The notes under the pieces are model-generated. The model did no database searches, was not told where the DNA came from, and worked only from the letters and a program-made list of their open reading frames with translations. A DNA stretch of 22,400 nucleotides from a virus: IMG/VR virus record IMGVR_UViG_3300018038_000057, positions 1 to 22,400 of that record. One strand, written 5' to 3'. The translations under genes were made by a program, and so were the position numbers. Below, piece after piece: positions 7,763-16,302 of this stretch (within the stretch, counting starts at the first letter, position 1; each line of letters starts with the position of its first letter).

Positions 7763-8088
7763 AAACAAAAAAATTATTATATTCTTCTGCTTCTGGTTAT
7801 AGACCAGGTCAACTTGTATTTTATGAAGGAGAGGAAAATGAGTGGATAGCAGAATATATTGATACGGATTATCTGTCAAGTAACGATCCACCATACATTG
7901 CTAAAGATATAGCTTCTAAAAACTACAGGAATTTATTGGGTTTTACAAAAAATTCTATAGTCGGACAACGAATTCATGGAACTTCTTTAAAACGATTTAT
8001 TGAACCCCAAAATCTTATATTATATTCTCATTGGCCCGTAAAAACAGAACGATTCTGGTATCTTCTTGAAAAATCTTCTATCTCGTAA
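7759..8088 (+). CDS. Hypothetical protein translationally coupled to dnaJ (109 aa)
   Basis: The 109-residue protein is not recognised. Its ATG overlaps the dnaJ stop as ATGA (7759-7762), with GAAGG immediately upstream (7751-7755), so translation is probably coupled to dnaJ. The sequence has a basic N-terminus and a compact beta-looking first half (RPGQLVFYEGEENEWIAEYI at about 15-34), which could be an SH3-like barrel, then an acidic Asp/Ser-rich turn. The second half has several Trp/Tyr/Arg positions, including HWPVKTERFWYLLEK near the end. There is no Cys, no signal peptide and no membrane span. The last 11 bases overlap the 3' end of the convergent 1324-residue gene. A role alongside DnaJ is possible only by position. 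Confidence 0.75.
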   Translation: MKTKKLLYSSASGYRPGQLVFYEGEENEWIAEYIDTDYLSSNDPPYIAKDIASKNYRNLLGFTKNSIVGQRIHGTSLKRFIEPQNLILYSHWPVKTERFWYLLEKSSIS

Positions 8089-11000
8089 ATCTAATTAACG
8101 GTCTCCCCGCTATTTTATAAACCGCTATTCCATTCCCGTTTATTGTATTTGCAAGAGAAGCCGTAGTAGAAGTAAAAACTACCAATACACATTCCCCTGC
8201 CAAAAAGGGCCCAGACGGGGCCAAGACCCGGGCCAGGACCGGGACCATTATTTTTCTATAGGTTTCTTGTTGAAGACCTTCAGACATAAATGAAATTTGT
8301 GGAGTACTGGATGTGAAATATTGTCTCCCCAAAGAATCTATGGCAGTAGTAGATAAAGTAATTGGTACATTATATAATTGACCGTCTATCAAAACGGGTA
8401 CCTTAATAAAACCATTATCCACATTATAATTTAAAAATTGTATAAGATCCATAGAAAATAATTGATCTGTATAATATCCCGTTAAAGTAATAGGAATTTG
8501 TTCTATGGGATTAATATAAGGAGTTCCTTGAGTAGAAGACCCCCAACCATTATTGCTTATAATCATTGCTGGATACTCGGTAATAGTCTGTATTTCCAGA
8601 TTGGGGGTTGATACAACAGTTTGTACTGGTATATAATCATAGCCTATAAGAGCTCCTGTAGAGGAATCTCCTATTGTACTAGGCACAGTATATTCAAGAA
8701 TAAGAGCTTGTATAGATGCCGTCCCAGTTTGATTATTAAAATTATTAATATTAAAAATTATAGAAGATGTACCATCTAAAATTGGATAAGCCAAGGTTCC
8801 AAAAAGAGCTGTAGAATCGTTTAAAAAACATACAGCAGAAGATCCTGAAGATGTGCCTATAGAGGAACATCCTAAAATAAAATCTCCTGTTGAAGCATTA
8901 AATGTTATACTGTTATTAGTAATTGTTCCACTTAAAGATAACGATTCTGTAAAACTATAAATGGATCTTTGTTGTTGACTAAAATTAACAGTTGCTCCAT
9001 TACGAGTATTCTGCAAACTTGGAATTGATAGTACATCGGCGGTAATTTCCAGAATCATTCCATTAGTAAATGTATATCCTGTAGCCCCGGTTATAGAAAT
9101 CGAGGTTGTATTCTTAATAATAGAACTTATTTGATGGTTAAATTCAGACAATACATTATATACTATAGTTGGAGTATAAATTGTGTACACGGCACTATCA
9201 GTAGGATTTGGCTGTAATGTATTAGGTATTGTTAAAACCCCATTTATTAAATTAGAAGATGATGCTTGAACATAAAATGTTATCTGAACATTAGATCCTC
9301 TAGAAGCTTGAATGGAAGATAATTGTTCGGTTTGATAAATGGTTGCATAATTTGTGTATCCATAAACCCCAGAATCCCAAGATTCTATAATATTATTTGT
9401 GTCAGTATCTAAAATTCCTTTATAAAAAATAGATGCACTTGAACCATAAACTTTAACTAATTGTGCTTCTGATGGGGTATATGTTAACGTATTAAGACCG
9501 TAACTAATAAAGTCCCCAGATGCCGAGAATACATGTGAGGAATCAGGAATATTTCCACTAAATTGAAATGTTACGGTTGGAGTTCCGAATCCCGTAAAAC
9601 TACCTTGCATAAAAGCAGAGGAATCTATATCATACACAAAATAATGGGCAGGATCAAAAGTGAAATATCCATTACCGGATCCGTTTAAAGTTAAAGTTGC
9701 TGTACCCGTTTGATCTGTAGGTTCCGTTATAATAGAGGACCCTGAAAAAAGACCGACAGTACTATCTCCCGATCCGGGAATTGGAGATAAATATAAATTA
9801 GAAAGAGATGTAGAAAGTAAAGTTCCTCCATCTGTTGATGCGCCATCTACTCTATCTACTTGTAACAGTTCAATTCCATATTGAGGACCCGTTGTCGTTC
9901 CAAGAACTGTTTGTAAGTTATTAGATAATAATTGATCGACAGAAACATTAAAATATTCTTCTATAGAAGGTATTATAACTTGATGTCTAACATCAAGAAC
10001 ATCAGACTCTACAATTTCTGTAGCTTCTAATAGATCTAATCGTACATATTCTGTATTTGGTTGATGTCCACCATTTAAATTTTGACTAGACCAAGGAGAA
10101 GTGTTTCTACGACCTACAAATGCTATAGGTATCGCATAAACATACCCGTCTACAGTATTTGGACAAACAGCTTGCCAACACCCAGAATCTCCATTTATGG
10201 GGCCCATATTTTCGTACCCGTAATATCCAACACTATTCGGTCCTAGCCCTAGAATATCAGAATTCAATCCCGCTTCGGCATAATCAGGGTTTGCAAAAGG
10301 TAAGACTCTTATTTGATACTGAACTTGAACCCTCTGAGAAGCACCAATGTTTAGTTGACTGTTAATTATATTATCATTAAGAAAAACATTTGATTGTATA
10401 TTGCCTTCAAAATATAGTCTCTGTATTTCATTTGGTTGTATATTATTAGGTACAAAGCTCCAATTAGACCCATCTAAAGTTTGAATAATAGTTGCATCCG
10501 ATCCACATATAAAACCGTTGGTTTGCGATAAAAAATCTACAGCGTTTAGATTTATATCTGTAAATGAATTTGTTTGCTGGGTCCAATCAGCCCCAATATT
10601 TGATGTATATAAAATCGTACCCTCTGTGCCTACAGCCCAAGCTTGCCCCGCATATACTGCGTTTGTGGGGGCATAATTATAATTTACAAAAGTTGATGTA
10701 TAAGTAGTATCAGCAGCAGCAATAGTCACTAATCCAGTAAGTCCATCAACATTTAAAATTGTTCTATTTGTTCCATCTGATACAACGGAAATCCAACTTG
10801 ATGCATCAGAAGATGGAAATTCAACAGTATTTCCATAAATATCTACAATAGGTTTTTGTTGCGTAAAAAACGTAGTATTATTATTTAATAACTGAGATGT
10901 AATTTCTTCATTTGTTATAGACACATATATTTGAGGAAACATTGCAATATCTAACAGATCTTGCGTAACAGGTCCCCCAATTATATTCGAGGATTGATTA

Positions 11001-12052
11001 ATCCAAGTTGCTCCGCCATCAGAAGAACGTAAAATTGTACCAGAATCCCCTACTGCAAAACCATAATTTTCATCATAAAAATATATTGAATTTAAATCTA
11101 CCGTGACTCCACTTATAGATTGAGTCCAAGTATTTCCTCCTGTTACAGATTTTAAAATTGTACCGGAATCCCCAACAGCCCATCCAATTAAAGGACTTGT
11201 AAAATATACTTTATTAAGAGTAAACGTAACATTACTATTTACAGGTATAAAAGTAACCCCGTCAGGTTGCGCTTTTAAAATAGTTCCATATTCTCCAACA
11301 GCCCACACGGAAATAGACGATGGATTACCCGTTACATCGTAAACAAATACCGAGGATAAATTAGCATCAATGTTTGACAAATTATCATACCATGTCGCCC
11401 CACCTGTATCGGTTTTAGAAATAAATCCGGTATCGCCTACCACATACCCAGTATTTGAATTTGCAAACATTATACTATTAAGATTCACACTAGTATTAAT
11501 AGTTTGGGTAGTCCAATTTTGTCCAGCATCAAAAGTTTGTATAATAATTCCGTTATTTCCACATGACCACCCTGTACTTTGATCACTTAAAAAATTAATA
11601 CTATTTAAATTATCTAAAACAATTTCAGGGGCGGGTCGATTTGCTGAAGAATCATAACTTATAACAGAACGCCACATTTCAAGAATAATTCCATTTATAG
11701 CATTTCCGCTAGTTGGAGGGGACCCGAGATCAATAAAATTAGTGTTTGCTATAGTGGTATTAGTTCCAGTTATATAAAGAGTTCTTCCATTAACTAAAGC
11801 AATTTCTGGTTTAGCTCCATCAGGATTTTGAGTATAAAATCCATTAGTGCTATCAGAATCAAAATAAAACGGATATGAGGTTATCCAACCTGAAGGTAAA
11901 TCAGATATCTCTCGCTGAGAGATAATATTTTGTATCTCTTGAGCAGAATTAAAATCTGAATCAATCATAGGCTTTCGAGAAGCAAATATGACCGAATCAT
12001 AATTATAATTTTCATCTGAATTTGTCACAGTAACTTTATTACCTAAATTCAT
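8078..12052 (-). CDS. Tail protein with an inserted seven-bladed Ycf48-like beta-propeller (1324 aa)
   Basis: The start is well set: AAGGCGG (12060-12066) lies 7 bases before the ATG. Residues 1-130 hold the tail domain also seen in the partial protein at the left edge (RKP at 26-28, WR at 127-128). The domain resumes at about 546-582, ending in QYQIR. Between them is a run of propeller repeats (145-536). Residues 590-770 include a conserved-looking globular part with Cys at 625 and 630 and IPIAFVGRRN at 641-650. The remaining 550 residues are a long Ser/Thr-rich beta region, closing with GECVLVVFTST and AVYKIAGRPLIR, a tail often seen on large phage structural proteins. The gene ends in TAG and overlaps the convergent gene by 11 bases. 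It is last in the baseplate operon, 21 bases after the J-like gene. A peripheral baseplate or fibre-attachment protein with a binding propeller is inferred. Confidence 0.88.
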   Translation of the reverse strand: MNLGNKVTVTNSDENYNYDSVIFASRKPMIDSDFNSAQEIQNIISQREISDLPSGWITSYPFYFDSDSTNGFYTQNPDGAKPEIALVNGRTLYITGTNTTIANTNFIDLGSPPTSGNAINGIILEMWRSVISYDSSANRPAPEIVLDNLNSINFLSDQSTGWSCGNNGIIIQTFDAGQNWTTQTINTSVNLNSIMFANSNTGYVVGDTGFISKTDTGGATWYDNLSNIDANLSSVFVYDVTGNPSSISVWAVGEYGTILKAQPDGVTFIPVNSNVTFTLNKVYFTSPLIGWAVGDSGTILKSVTGGNTWTQSISGVTVDLNSIYFYDENYGFAVGDSGTILRSSDGGATWINQSSNIIGGPVTQDLLDIAMFPQIYVSITNEEITSQLLNNNTTFFTQQKPIVDIYGNTVEFPSSDASSWISVVSDGTNRTILNVDGLTGLVTIAAADTTYTSTFVNYNYAPTNAVYAGQAWAVGTEGTILYTSNIGADWTQQTNSFTDINLNAVDFLSQTNGFICGSDATIIQTLDGSNWSFVPNNIQPNEIQRLYFEGNIQSNVFLNDNIINSQLNIGASQRVQVQYQIRVLPFANPDYAEAGLNSDILGLGPNSVGYYGYENMGPINGDSGCWQAVCPNTVDGYVYAIPIAFVGRRNTSPWSSQNLNGGHQPNTEYVRLDLLEATEIVESDVLDVRHQVIIPSIEEYFNVSVDQLLSNNLQTVLGTTTGPQYGIELLQVDRVDGASTDGGTLLSTSLSNLYLSPIPGSGDSTVGLFSGSSIITEPTDQTGTATLTLNGSGNGYFTFDPAHYFVYDIDSSAFMQGSFTGFGTPTVTFQFSGNIPDSSHVFSASGDFISYGLNTLTYTPSEAQLVKVYGSSASIFYKGILDTDTNNIIESWDSGVYGYTNYATIYQTEQLSSIQASRGSNVQITFYVQASSSNLINGVLTIPNTLQPNPTDSAVYTIYTPTIVYNVLSEFNHQISSIIKNTTSISITGATGYTFTNGMILEITADVLSIPSLQNTRNGATVNFSQQQRSIYSFTESLSLSGTITNNSITFNASTGDFILGCSSIGTSSGSSAVCFLNDSTALFGTLAYPILDGTSSIIFNINNFNNQTGTASIQALILEYTVPSTIGDSSTGALIGYDYIPVQTVVSTPNLEIQTITEYPAMIISNNGWGSSTQGTPYINPIEQIPITLTGYYTDQLFSMDLIQFLNYNVDNGFIKVPVLIDGQLYNVPITLSTTAIDSLGRQYFTSSTPQISFMSEGLQQETYRKIMVPVLARVLAPSGPFLAGECVLVVFTSTTASLANTINGNGIAVYKIAGRPLIRFTR
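10445..11620 (-). other. Domain: Ycf48/BNR-like seven-repeat beta-propeller within the 1324-aa protein
   Basis: Seven copies of a pattern like LNSIxF ... GxxVGxxGTIxxTxDGGxxW are seen. They begin near residues 145, 188, 229, 276, 317, 466 and 499 of the host protein. The best copies contain GWAVGDSGTILKS and GFAVGDSGTILRS. This matches the plant and cyanobacterial Ycf48/HCF136 and BNR/Asp-box style of blade, and seven is the blade number of Ycf48. About 109 residues with beta-module character (357-465) interrupt the run between repeats five and six. Ycf48 itself acts in photosystem II assembly; nothing here suggests photosynthesis. In this setting a ligand- or surface-binding propeller is the likely use. 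Confidence 0.85.
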
Positions 12053-12073
12053 AATTAAACCGCCTTAAAAAAA

Positions 12074-15000
12074 TTATAAAGTTTGTTTAATTGTTCTGAC
12101 TGGACCATAAGAAATATTGCATACACCTAAAGACAAATATTCTAGTTCGTTAACTTGAATATCATTTGATCCAGTTTCTCCGTACACCCAATATGCAACT
12201 TGATAAGAATTAATATCTGGTAATGACCCATCTATAGTACTAATTATAATTTGCCCTGTACTGAGAATATAACCAAGACCAGGACCCTTTGAAACAGCTA
12301 ATGGATCTGTCTGTAAAATTAATGGCACATTATTCTCAAAAATAGCTTTAAATAAAGTTGATGGACCACCTTGATCTATCGTTGAGTATGATAGTACGGG
12401 TTCAGTTGTAATATATGCGATTGAATTTCCACTTATATATATTTCAAATGTTGGGGATCCTATATTATCTCGTGTAATAAACGACCCGTCAGCTTTAATC
12501 ATAGTTGAAAAGGGCAACACAACATAATCAACCCCAGTAACAGAATTAACAGTTTTTACTACATCGCTTTGTGTTAAAGAAACCCCCACTCCAAGATTAC
12601 TTATAAAATTTGCAAGTGTTGATGTAATTTGAGAAGTTAAAGCAAGGGACGAGTTTGGAGTCGTTATAACCATAGGTAATGGAACAACTGTCATAGTAAT
12701 ATTTACATTATTATTAACAGCTTGTTTAACTATAACATCAGCACAAGCATGTTTCATTAAATTGATTTTAGTTTGAACATTTTCAAGTAGAGCATTAGTT
12801 GTATATGTTATTGCAAAATTTTCAAAAGCTGAATAATTAACATAAACAGTTTCTCCATTTTTAATAGCTCCAGATGTAATAGGCTCTATATTTATTGCTG
12901 TTGTATTACTACCAGGAAAAATATTATAATCTAAATTTTCAGTGTAAGTTACAGTAGGAAAAGTGGTACTAGTTACTACTATGGTAGACGGAATAATTCC
13001 CAAAAGATCTAAAGGTTCCGTAACTCCGTATATAAGAACGTGTTGTTCTTGAGAAATAGCTTGAGTTGCGTCTCCAGGAATTCCATTTGCATATTGTATA
13101 AGAACCCCATCTTGTGAAATAGTAGAATTTCCCGTATCTAACGGGTCTTGTAACTTAACAAGTTCCCAGTTATCGGAAGTTAAAACACCAGATAATTGAC
13201 CGACTATAGACACAATATCGATAACAGGTTGATTTTGCAAAATAATAGTATCCGAACTTCGATATAAATAATCAACATAAATAATATCTGTAGTAGCCAT
13301 TCCTATACTGGAATTTAGTGCAACATTTAAAGCAATAATATTTCCGTCTCCAATAATTGTTAACCCACCGAGATTGTATGATGCCCCTCGAGTAGCATTA
13401 TATACATTTAAAACATCAAAAATAGGAGTATGAGCTGTAACTAATGGATTTAAAGATTCTATTTGGAAAGCTACAGCATTCACGATATCAAAACGTTCCC
13501 CTATTTGTTGACCCATATTTTCACTTGAACTAAAAGCAAATGAAATATTATCAACTTCTTGTTGAACGATAGATCCCTGAACATAAATATCGACTTTACC
13601 TCCTATATGTTCTTCAGTGGTTGGATCATAATCTCTTATCATAAGGGGATCACCCGCTCCTTGCACAACCACATTTTGTACATAGGGAACTGCAATTGTT
13701 GTTTTAGCGTATCCACCTTTGGTTCCAGTATCCGCAAAAAAAGCTAATTGCATACGACCCGCTAATTCATAGTTACTTTCTAAATCTGTTCCAAAAGATA
13801 TTGGATTAGGATTTTCAACAGAGAATCCGGAATCTACTCCTGTTCCAATAGCCCTAATCGTATCCGCATCGGTATTTCCAGCCGACCCAGGAGTTATAGC
13901 TTGCACAGCACATTCTAATTCATATTGTTGTGTAGAACTATTAAAATATTGGGCTTTGTTTGCTGCTGATAAAACCTTTGTTTCTAGTACACTATATGAT
14001 TGGGCTTGAATATTATTGTTTACATCTCCGAGAGTTGAAACTATTGCTCCAGCCGATACTTGCATATCCCTGATAGGAGCAGTGACGGTATAAAACACTA
14101 CCGATCCAACTGCAGATGTTGCTGGTAAACGATAAGTATTACAATTTGAAGCAAGTTTATCAAATTGATTATCTATAAGGGCTTGAACGGCATCGGCTGT
14201 TGTCAAATTAAGGGCTATTTGCAAAGCAGTTTTTGCAGGGGAGTTTGATGGGGGAATACTCACTCCCGATCCAGTTGGATCATCAAAATCCTGTAAAGTA
14301 CTTACTGAATTTGCTATTGATAAAAAATCTTGTATTACATACAAACGAGCATTTTCTTCTGCTATTGGATCTGTAATATCTCTAAAAACAGTTCCAGACA
14401 TCGAATCTATTCCAGTATCAGCACTCATAAGTTCAGTATTAAAAGTTAAACTTATGTCTTGTCTAGTTCTTGCAGGAAGATCAGTCAATCCACTTAAAAT
14501 AGTTAATGGCGAACCTTCTAATTCTATAGAATAAGGACTTTCTGTAACTTTTCCTTGTGTAGGATCATAAATAGTTTCAGTTACAACAAAATAAAAATCT
14601 GTCCCTTGATTGAATCCTACATTAGGAAGTTGATTATTTTGAACCATTGTATTATATGCAGTACTATCAAAATTCGTTGAATAATAATAATTTCTAGTAA
14701 TTTGTTGAGTAAGAGTAGTCACACTTATTTCACCAACGGTTTCAGTTGAGGAATTAATAAGTGACGTAGAATCTTGATAAAAAGACATTTCAGTTATAGC
14801 AGAACTATTTATTTTAACGTAAGATCCATTAACTCCACCACTTTGATAACTTACATAAAAATTATAACCTACTATATTTTGGTTAATGCTTTCAGATGTT
14901 ATAATCTGTACCATATTTTGATATGACCTGAGACTAACACCTGTAGGAGCCGACACCGTTAAAAATGATTCTTGTTGTTGAACTAAAGTAATATTAATAA

Positions 15001-15544
15001 AAGCTGGGGCTGATGTGACATACGTAGATCCGACTTGAATGATTGCAGTAACTTGTATTTCATTTACTCCCAAAGAAAGAGTCCCAGTCCAAGACCATAT
15101 ATTTTCACCAGCAGTATAAGATACTCCAAAAAGAGAGCCATTAACTTGAATTTGAACTGTATTAGAGGGGGCCATTCCAGAAATAGTCTGTATAGCATCA
15201 TCCGTGCTATAATCCGTTCCTCCAGAAAGAAGAATAATATTAGGAGCAGCAATTGAAGCTGTTGTAAAAGACCAAGTAGAAGAATCAAAATAACTAGAGT
15301 CTGAAAAAGCTATAACTTGCCAATAATATTCGATCCCAGAATCTAAATTACTAACTATTCTCGATGTAAAAGGTATTTCTGTTAAATCAAAAATTATATT
15401 AGAAAATGAACTATCAGTAGCAACTTGAAGTTCATAAGTTGCACTTGAATCTGTGGGATATAACGACCACGAAAAATTAGTCTCTAAAAGTTGTCCAGTA
15501 GAATCGTTTAAAGGACTAATAAGAGTTACAGTTGAATCTGACAT
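12074..15544 (-). CDS. Baseplate J / gp6-like wedge protein with N-terminal FN3/Ig-like domains (1156 aa)
   Basis: Residues 5-96 form a fibronectin-III-like domain (GIEYYWQVIAF strand, WSFTTA end). Residues 100-188 are a bacterial Ig-like domain (VQIQVNG, WSWTGTLSLGVNEI) and 196-345 another FN3-like region. From about 385 to 660 is the baseplate J core, with a PGSAGNTDADTIRAI segment at 552-566, NPNPISFGTDLES at 578-590, then GTKGGYAKT and GGKVDIYVQG at 648-657. Residues 700-910 hold extra beta-modules. Residues 915-1010 look like the J-family C-terminal alpha/beta domain, with GVGVSLTQSDVVKTVNSVTG. In T4, gp6 forms the wedge ring that joins baseplate sectors, and the same job is expected here. 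The ATG lies 3 bases after the gp25-like stop. The N-terminal sandwich domains may be surface or carbohydrate-binding additions. Confidence 0.9.
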   Translation of the reverse strand: MSDSTVTLISPLNDSTGQLLETNFSWSLYPTDSSATYELQVATDSSFSNIIFDLTEIPFTSRIVSNLDSGIEYYWQVIAFSDSSYFDSSTWSFTTASIAAPNIILLSGGTDYSTDDAIQTISGMAPSNTVQIQVNGSLFGVSYTAGENIWSWTGTLSLGVNEIQVTAIIQVGSTYVTSAPAFINITLVQQQESFLTVSAPTGVSLRSYQNMVQIITSESINQNIVGYNFYVSYQSGGVNGSYVKINSSAITEMSFYQDSTSLINSSTETVGEISVTTLTQQITRNYYYSTNFDSTAYNTMVQNNQLPNVGFNQGTDFYFVVTETIYDPTQGKVTESPYSIELEGSPLTILSGLTDLPARTRQDISLTFNTELMSADTGIDSMSGTVFRDITDPIAEENARLYVIQDFLSIANSVSTLQDFDDPTGSGVSIPPSNSPAKTALQIALNLTTADAVQALIDNQFDKLASNCNTYRLPATSAVGSVVFYTVTAPIRDMQVSAGAIVSTLGDVNNNIQAQSYSVLETKVLSAANKAQYFNSSTQQYELECAVQAITPGSAGNTDADTIRAIGTGVDSGFSVENPNPISFGTDLESNYELAGRMQLAFFADTGTKGGYAKTTIAVPYVQNVVVQGAGDPLMIRDYDPTTEEHIGGKVDIYVQGSIVQQEVDNISFAFSSSENMGQQIGERFDIVNAVAFQIESLNPLVTAHTPIFDVLNVYNATRGASYNLGGLTIIGDGNIIALNVALNSSIGMATTDIIYVDYLYRSSDTIILQNQPVIDIVSIVGQLSGVLTSDNWELVKLQDPLDTGNSTISQDGVLIQYANGIPGDATQAISQEQHVLIYGVTEPLDLLGIIPSTIVVTSTTFPTVTYTENLDYNIFPGSNTTAINIEPITSGAIKNGETVYVNYSAFENFAITYTTNALLENVQTKINLMKHACADVIVKQAVNNNVNITMTVVPLPMVITTPNSSLALTSQITSTLANFISNLGVGVSLTQSDVVKTVNSVTGVDYVVLPFSTMIKADGSFITRDNIGSPTFEIYISGNSIAYITTEPVLSYSTIDQGGPSTLFKAIFENNVPLILQTDPLAVSKGPGLGYILSTGQIIISTIDGSLPDINSYQVAYWVYGETGSNDIQVNELEYLSLGVCNISYGPVRTIKQTL

Positions 15545-15547
15545 TAT

Positions 15548-16273
15548 TTAACCTATTGCTTTAATAACTTGTGTGGTTTGTACAGTATTTCCTGATTGTG
15601 CTGTTACCGATATATCTGCTCTAAAAATAGTTGGATCATTATTATCTTGTTGTACTGAAATATTATTTATTGTAGCTAAAAGTTCACCAGGAGTCATTGG
15701 TCTTCCAGTTAAAGCATATTGTTGTTGTAAAGATTTTAACTGATTAAGACTGTTTGTAATTTGACTTGTAATTTGAGAAATTAAAAATTGGGGGTTGGTA
15801 ACTCTTGTTCCAATTAAAGCCCCAAGACCTGACCCTATAAATGTAAAAAATGGATTGCTTCCTATTTCTGTAATTACAAACTTCTCTATATTTTGCATTA
15901 ATAACGGCTCATTTGAAATTTCTACTATATCCCCATTTATATCATAAGATATATCATCTAAATAATTAAATCCTTGGCATTTAGTACAAAATGGAGATCT
16001 GGTAATATAATTAATTTCAAAATAATCTGTTGGTGAAGGCCAAGGTTGATTTAATTTTATGTATCGAACTTGACTAGGATTTGTTGTATCCGGATTTGTT
16101 ATAAGATTATAAAAACTAAAAGGCAAAACATTACCTGTTATCCAAACAGTTAACGCCGTGGAAGAAGCCACAGGTCTAGATAAATATATAGTTTGAGCAT
16201 CTGTTTCTAAAAATGTAAGTTCTTTAAAAACGAGATGATCACATAAAGTTGTAAGATTAAGATCATAAGACAT
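15548..16273 (-). CDS. gp25-like baseplate wedge protein with CxxC motif (241 aa)
   Basis: Residues 115-180 carry the gp25/GpW-like signature: an LLMQNIEKFVITEIGSNPFF helix-turn, then an FIGSGLGALIG segment, a helix, and a C-terminal strand-helix-strand (FRADISVTAQSG). Phage gp25 is the small wedge protein that with gp6 and gp53 starts the baseplate wedge and resembles TssE of type VI secretion. The N-terminal half (25-92) is a small beta-module, followed by FCTKCQGFNYLDD with Cys 96 and 99, a likely half zinc site or redox pair of a kind I associate with large-phage versions. Its place directly between the lysozyme hub gene and the J gene supports the call. The ATG at 16273 lies 29 bases after the preceding stop with no Shine-Dalgarno, and no better start is available. 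Confidence 0.82.
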   Translation of the reverse strand: MSYDLNLTTLCDHLVFKELTFLETDAQTIYLSRPVASSTALTVWITGNVLPFSFYNLITNPDTTNPSQVRYIKLNQPWPSPTDYFEINYITRSPFCTKCQGFNYLDDISYDINGDIVEISNEPLLMQNIEKFVITEIGSNPFFTFIGSGLGALIGTRVTNPQFLISQITSQITNSLNQLKSLQQQYALTGRPMTPGELLATINNISVQQDNNDPTIFRADISVTAQSGNTVQTTQVIKAIG

Positions 16274-16302
16274 ATTAGATCATTATTATTAGAAGAATAT
16301 TT

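Noticed and set aside
8078-8080. Possible stop-codon reassignment (TAG read as Gln), as in some huge phages
   Set aside because: TAG ends the 1324-residue gene at a sensible C-terminus. Reading through would extend the frame antisense into the coupled 109-residue gene. Other genes end in TAA or TGA with tight downstream starts.
10445-11620. Photosystem assembly factor (Ycf48) as evidence of a cyanophage
   Set aside because: The repeats are inside a virion protein and no photosynthesis gene is present. BNR/Ycf48-style propellers are widespread binding modules.
15064-15288. 74-residue Leu-rich frame on the minus strand
   Set aside because: It lies in another frame of the J-like gene, and its Leu/Ile richness comes from the codons of the Ig-like domain, not from a real membrane protein.
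16274-16302. Tiny ATG-ATC-TAA frame just before the gp25-like start
   Set aside because: A two-codon frame in AT-rich DNA without a ribosome-binding sequence is expected by chance.
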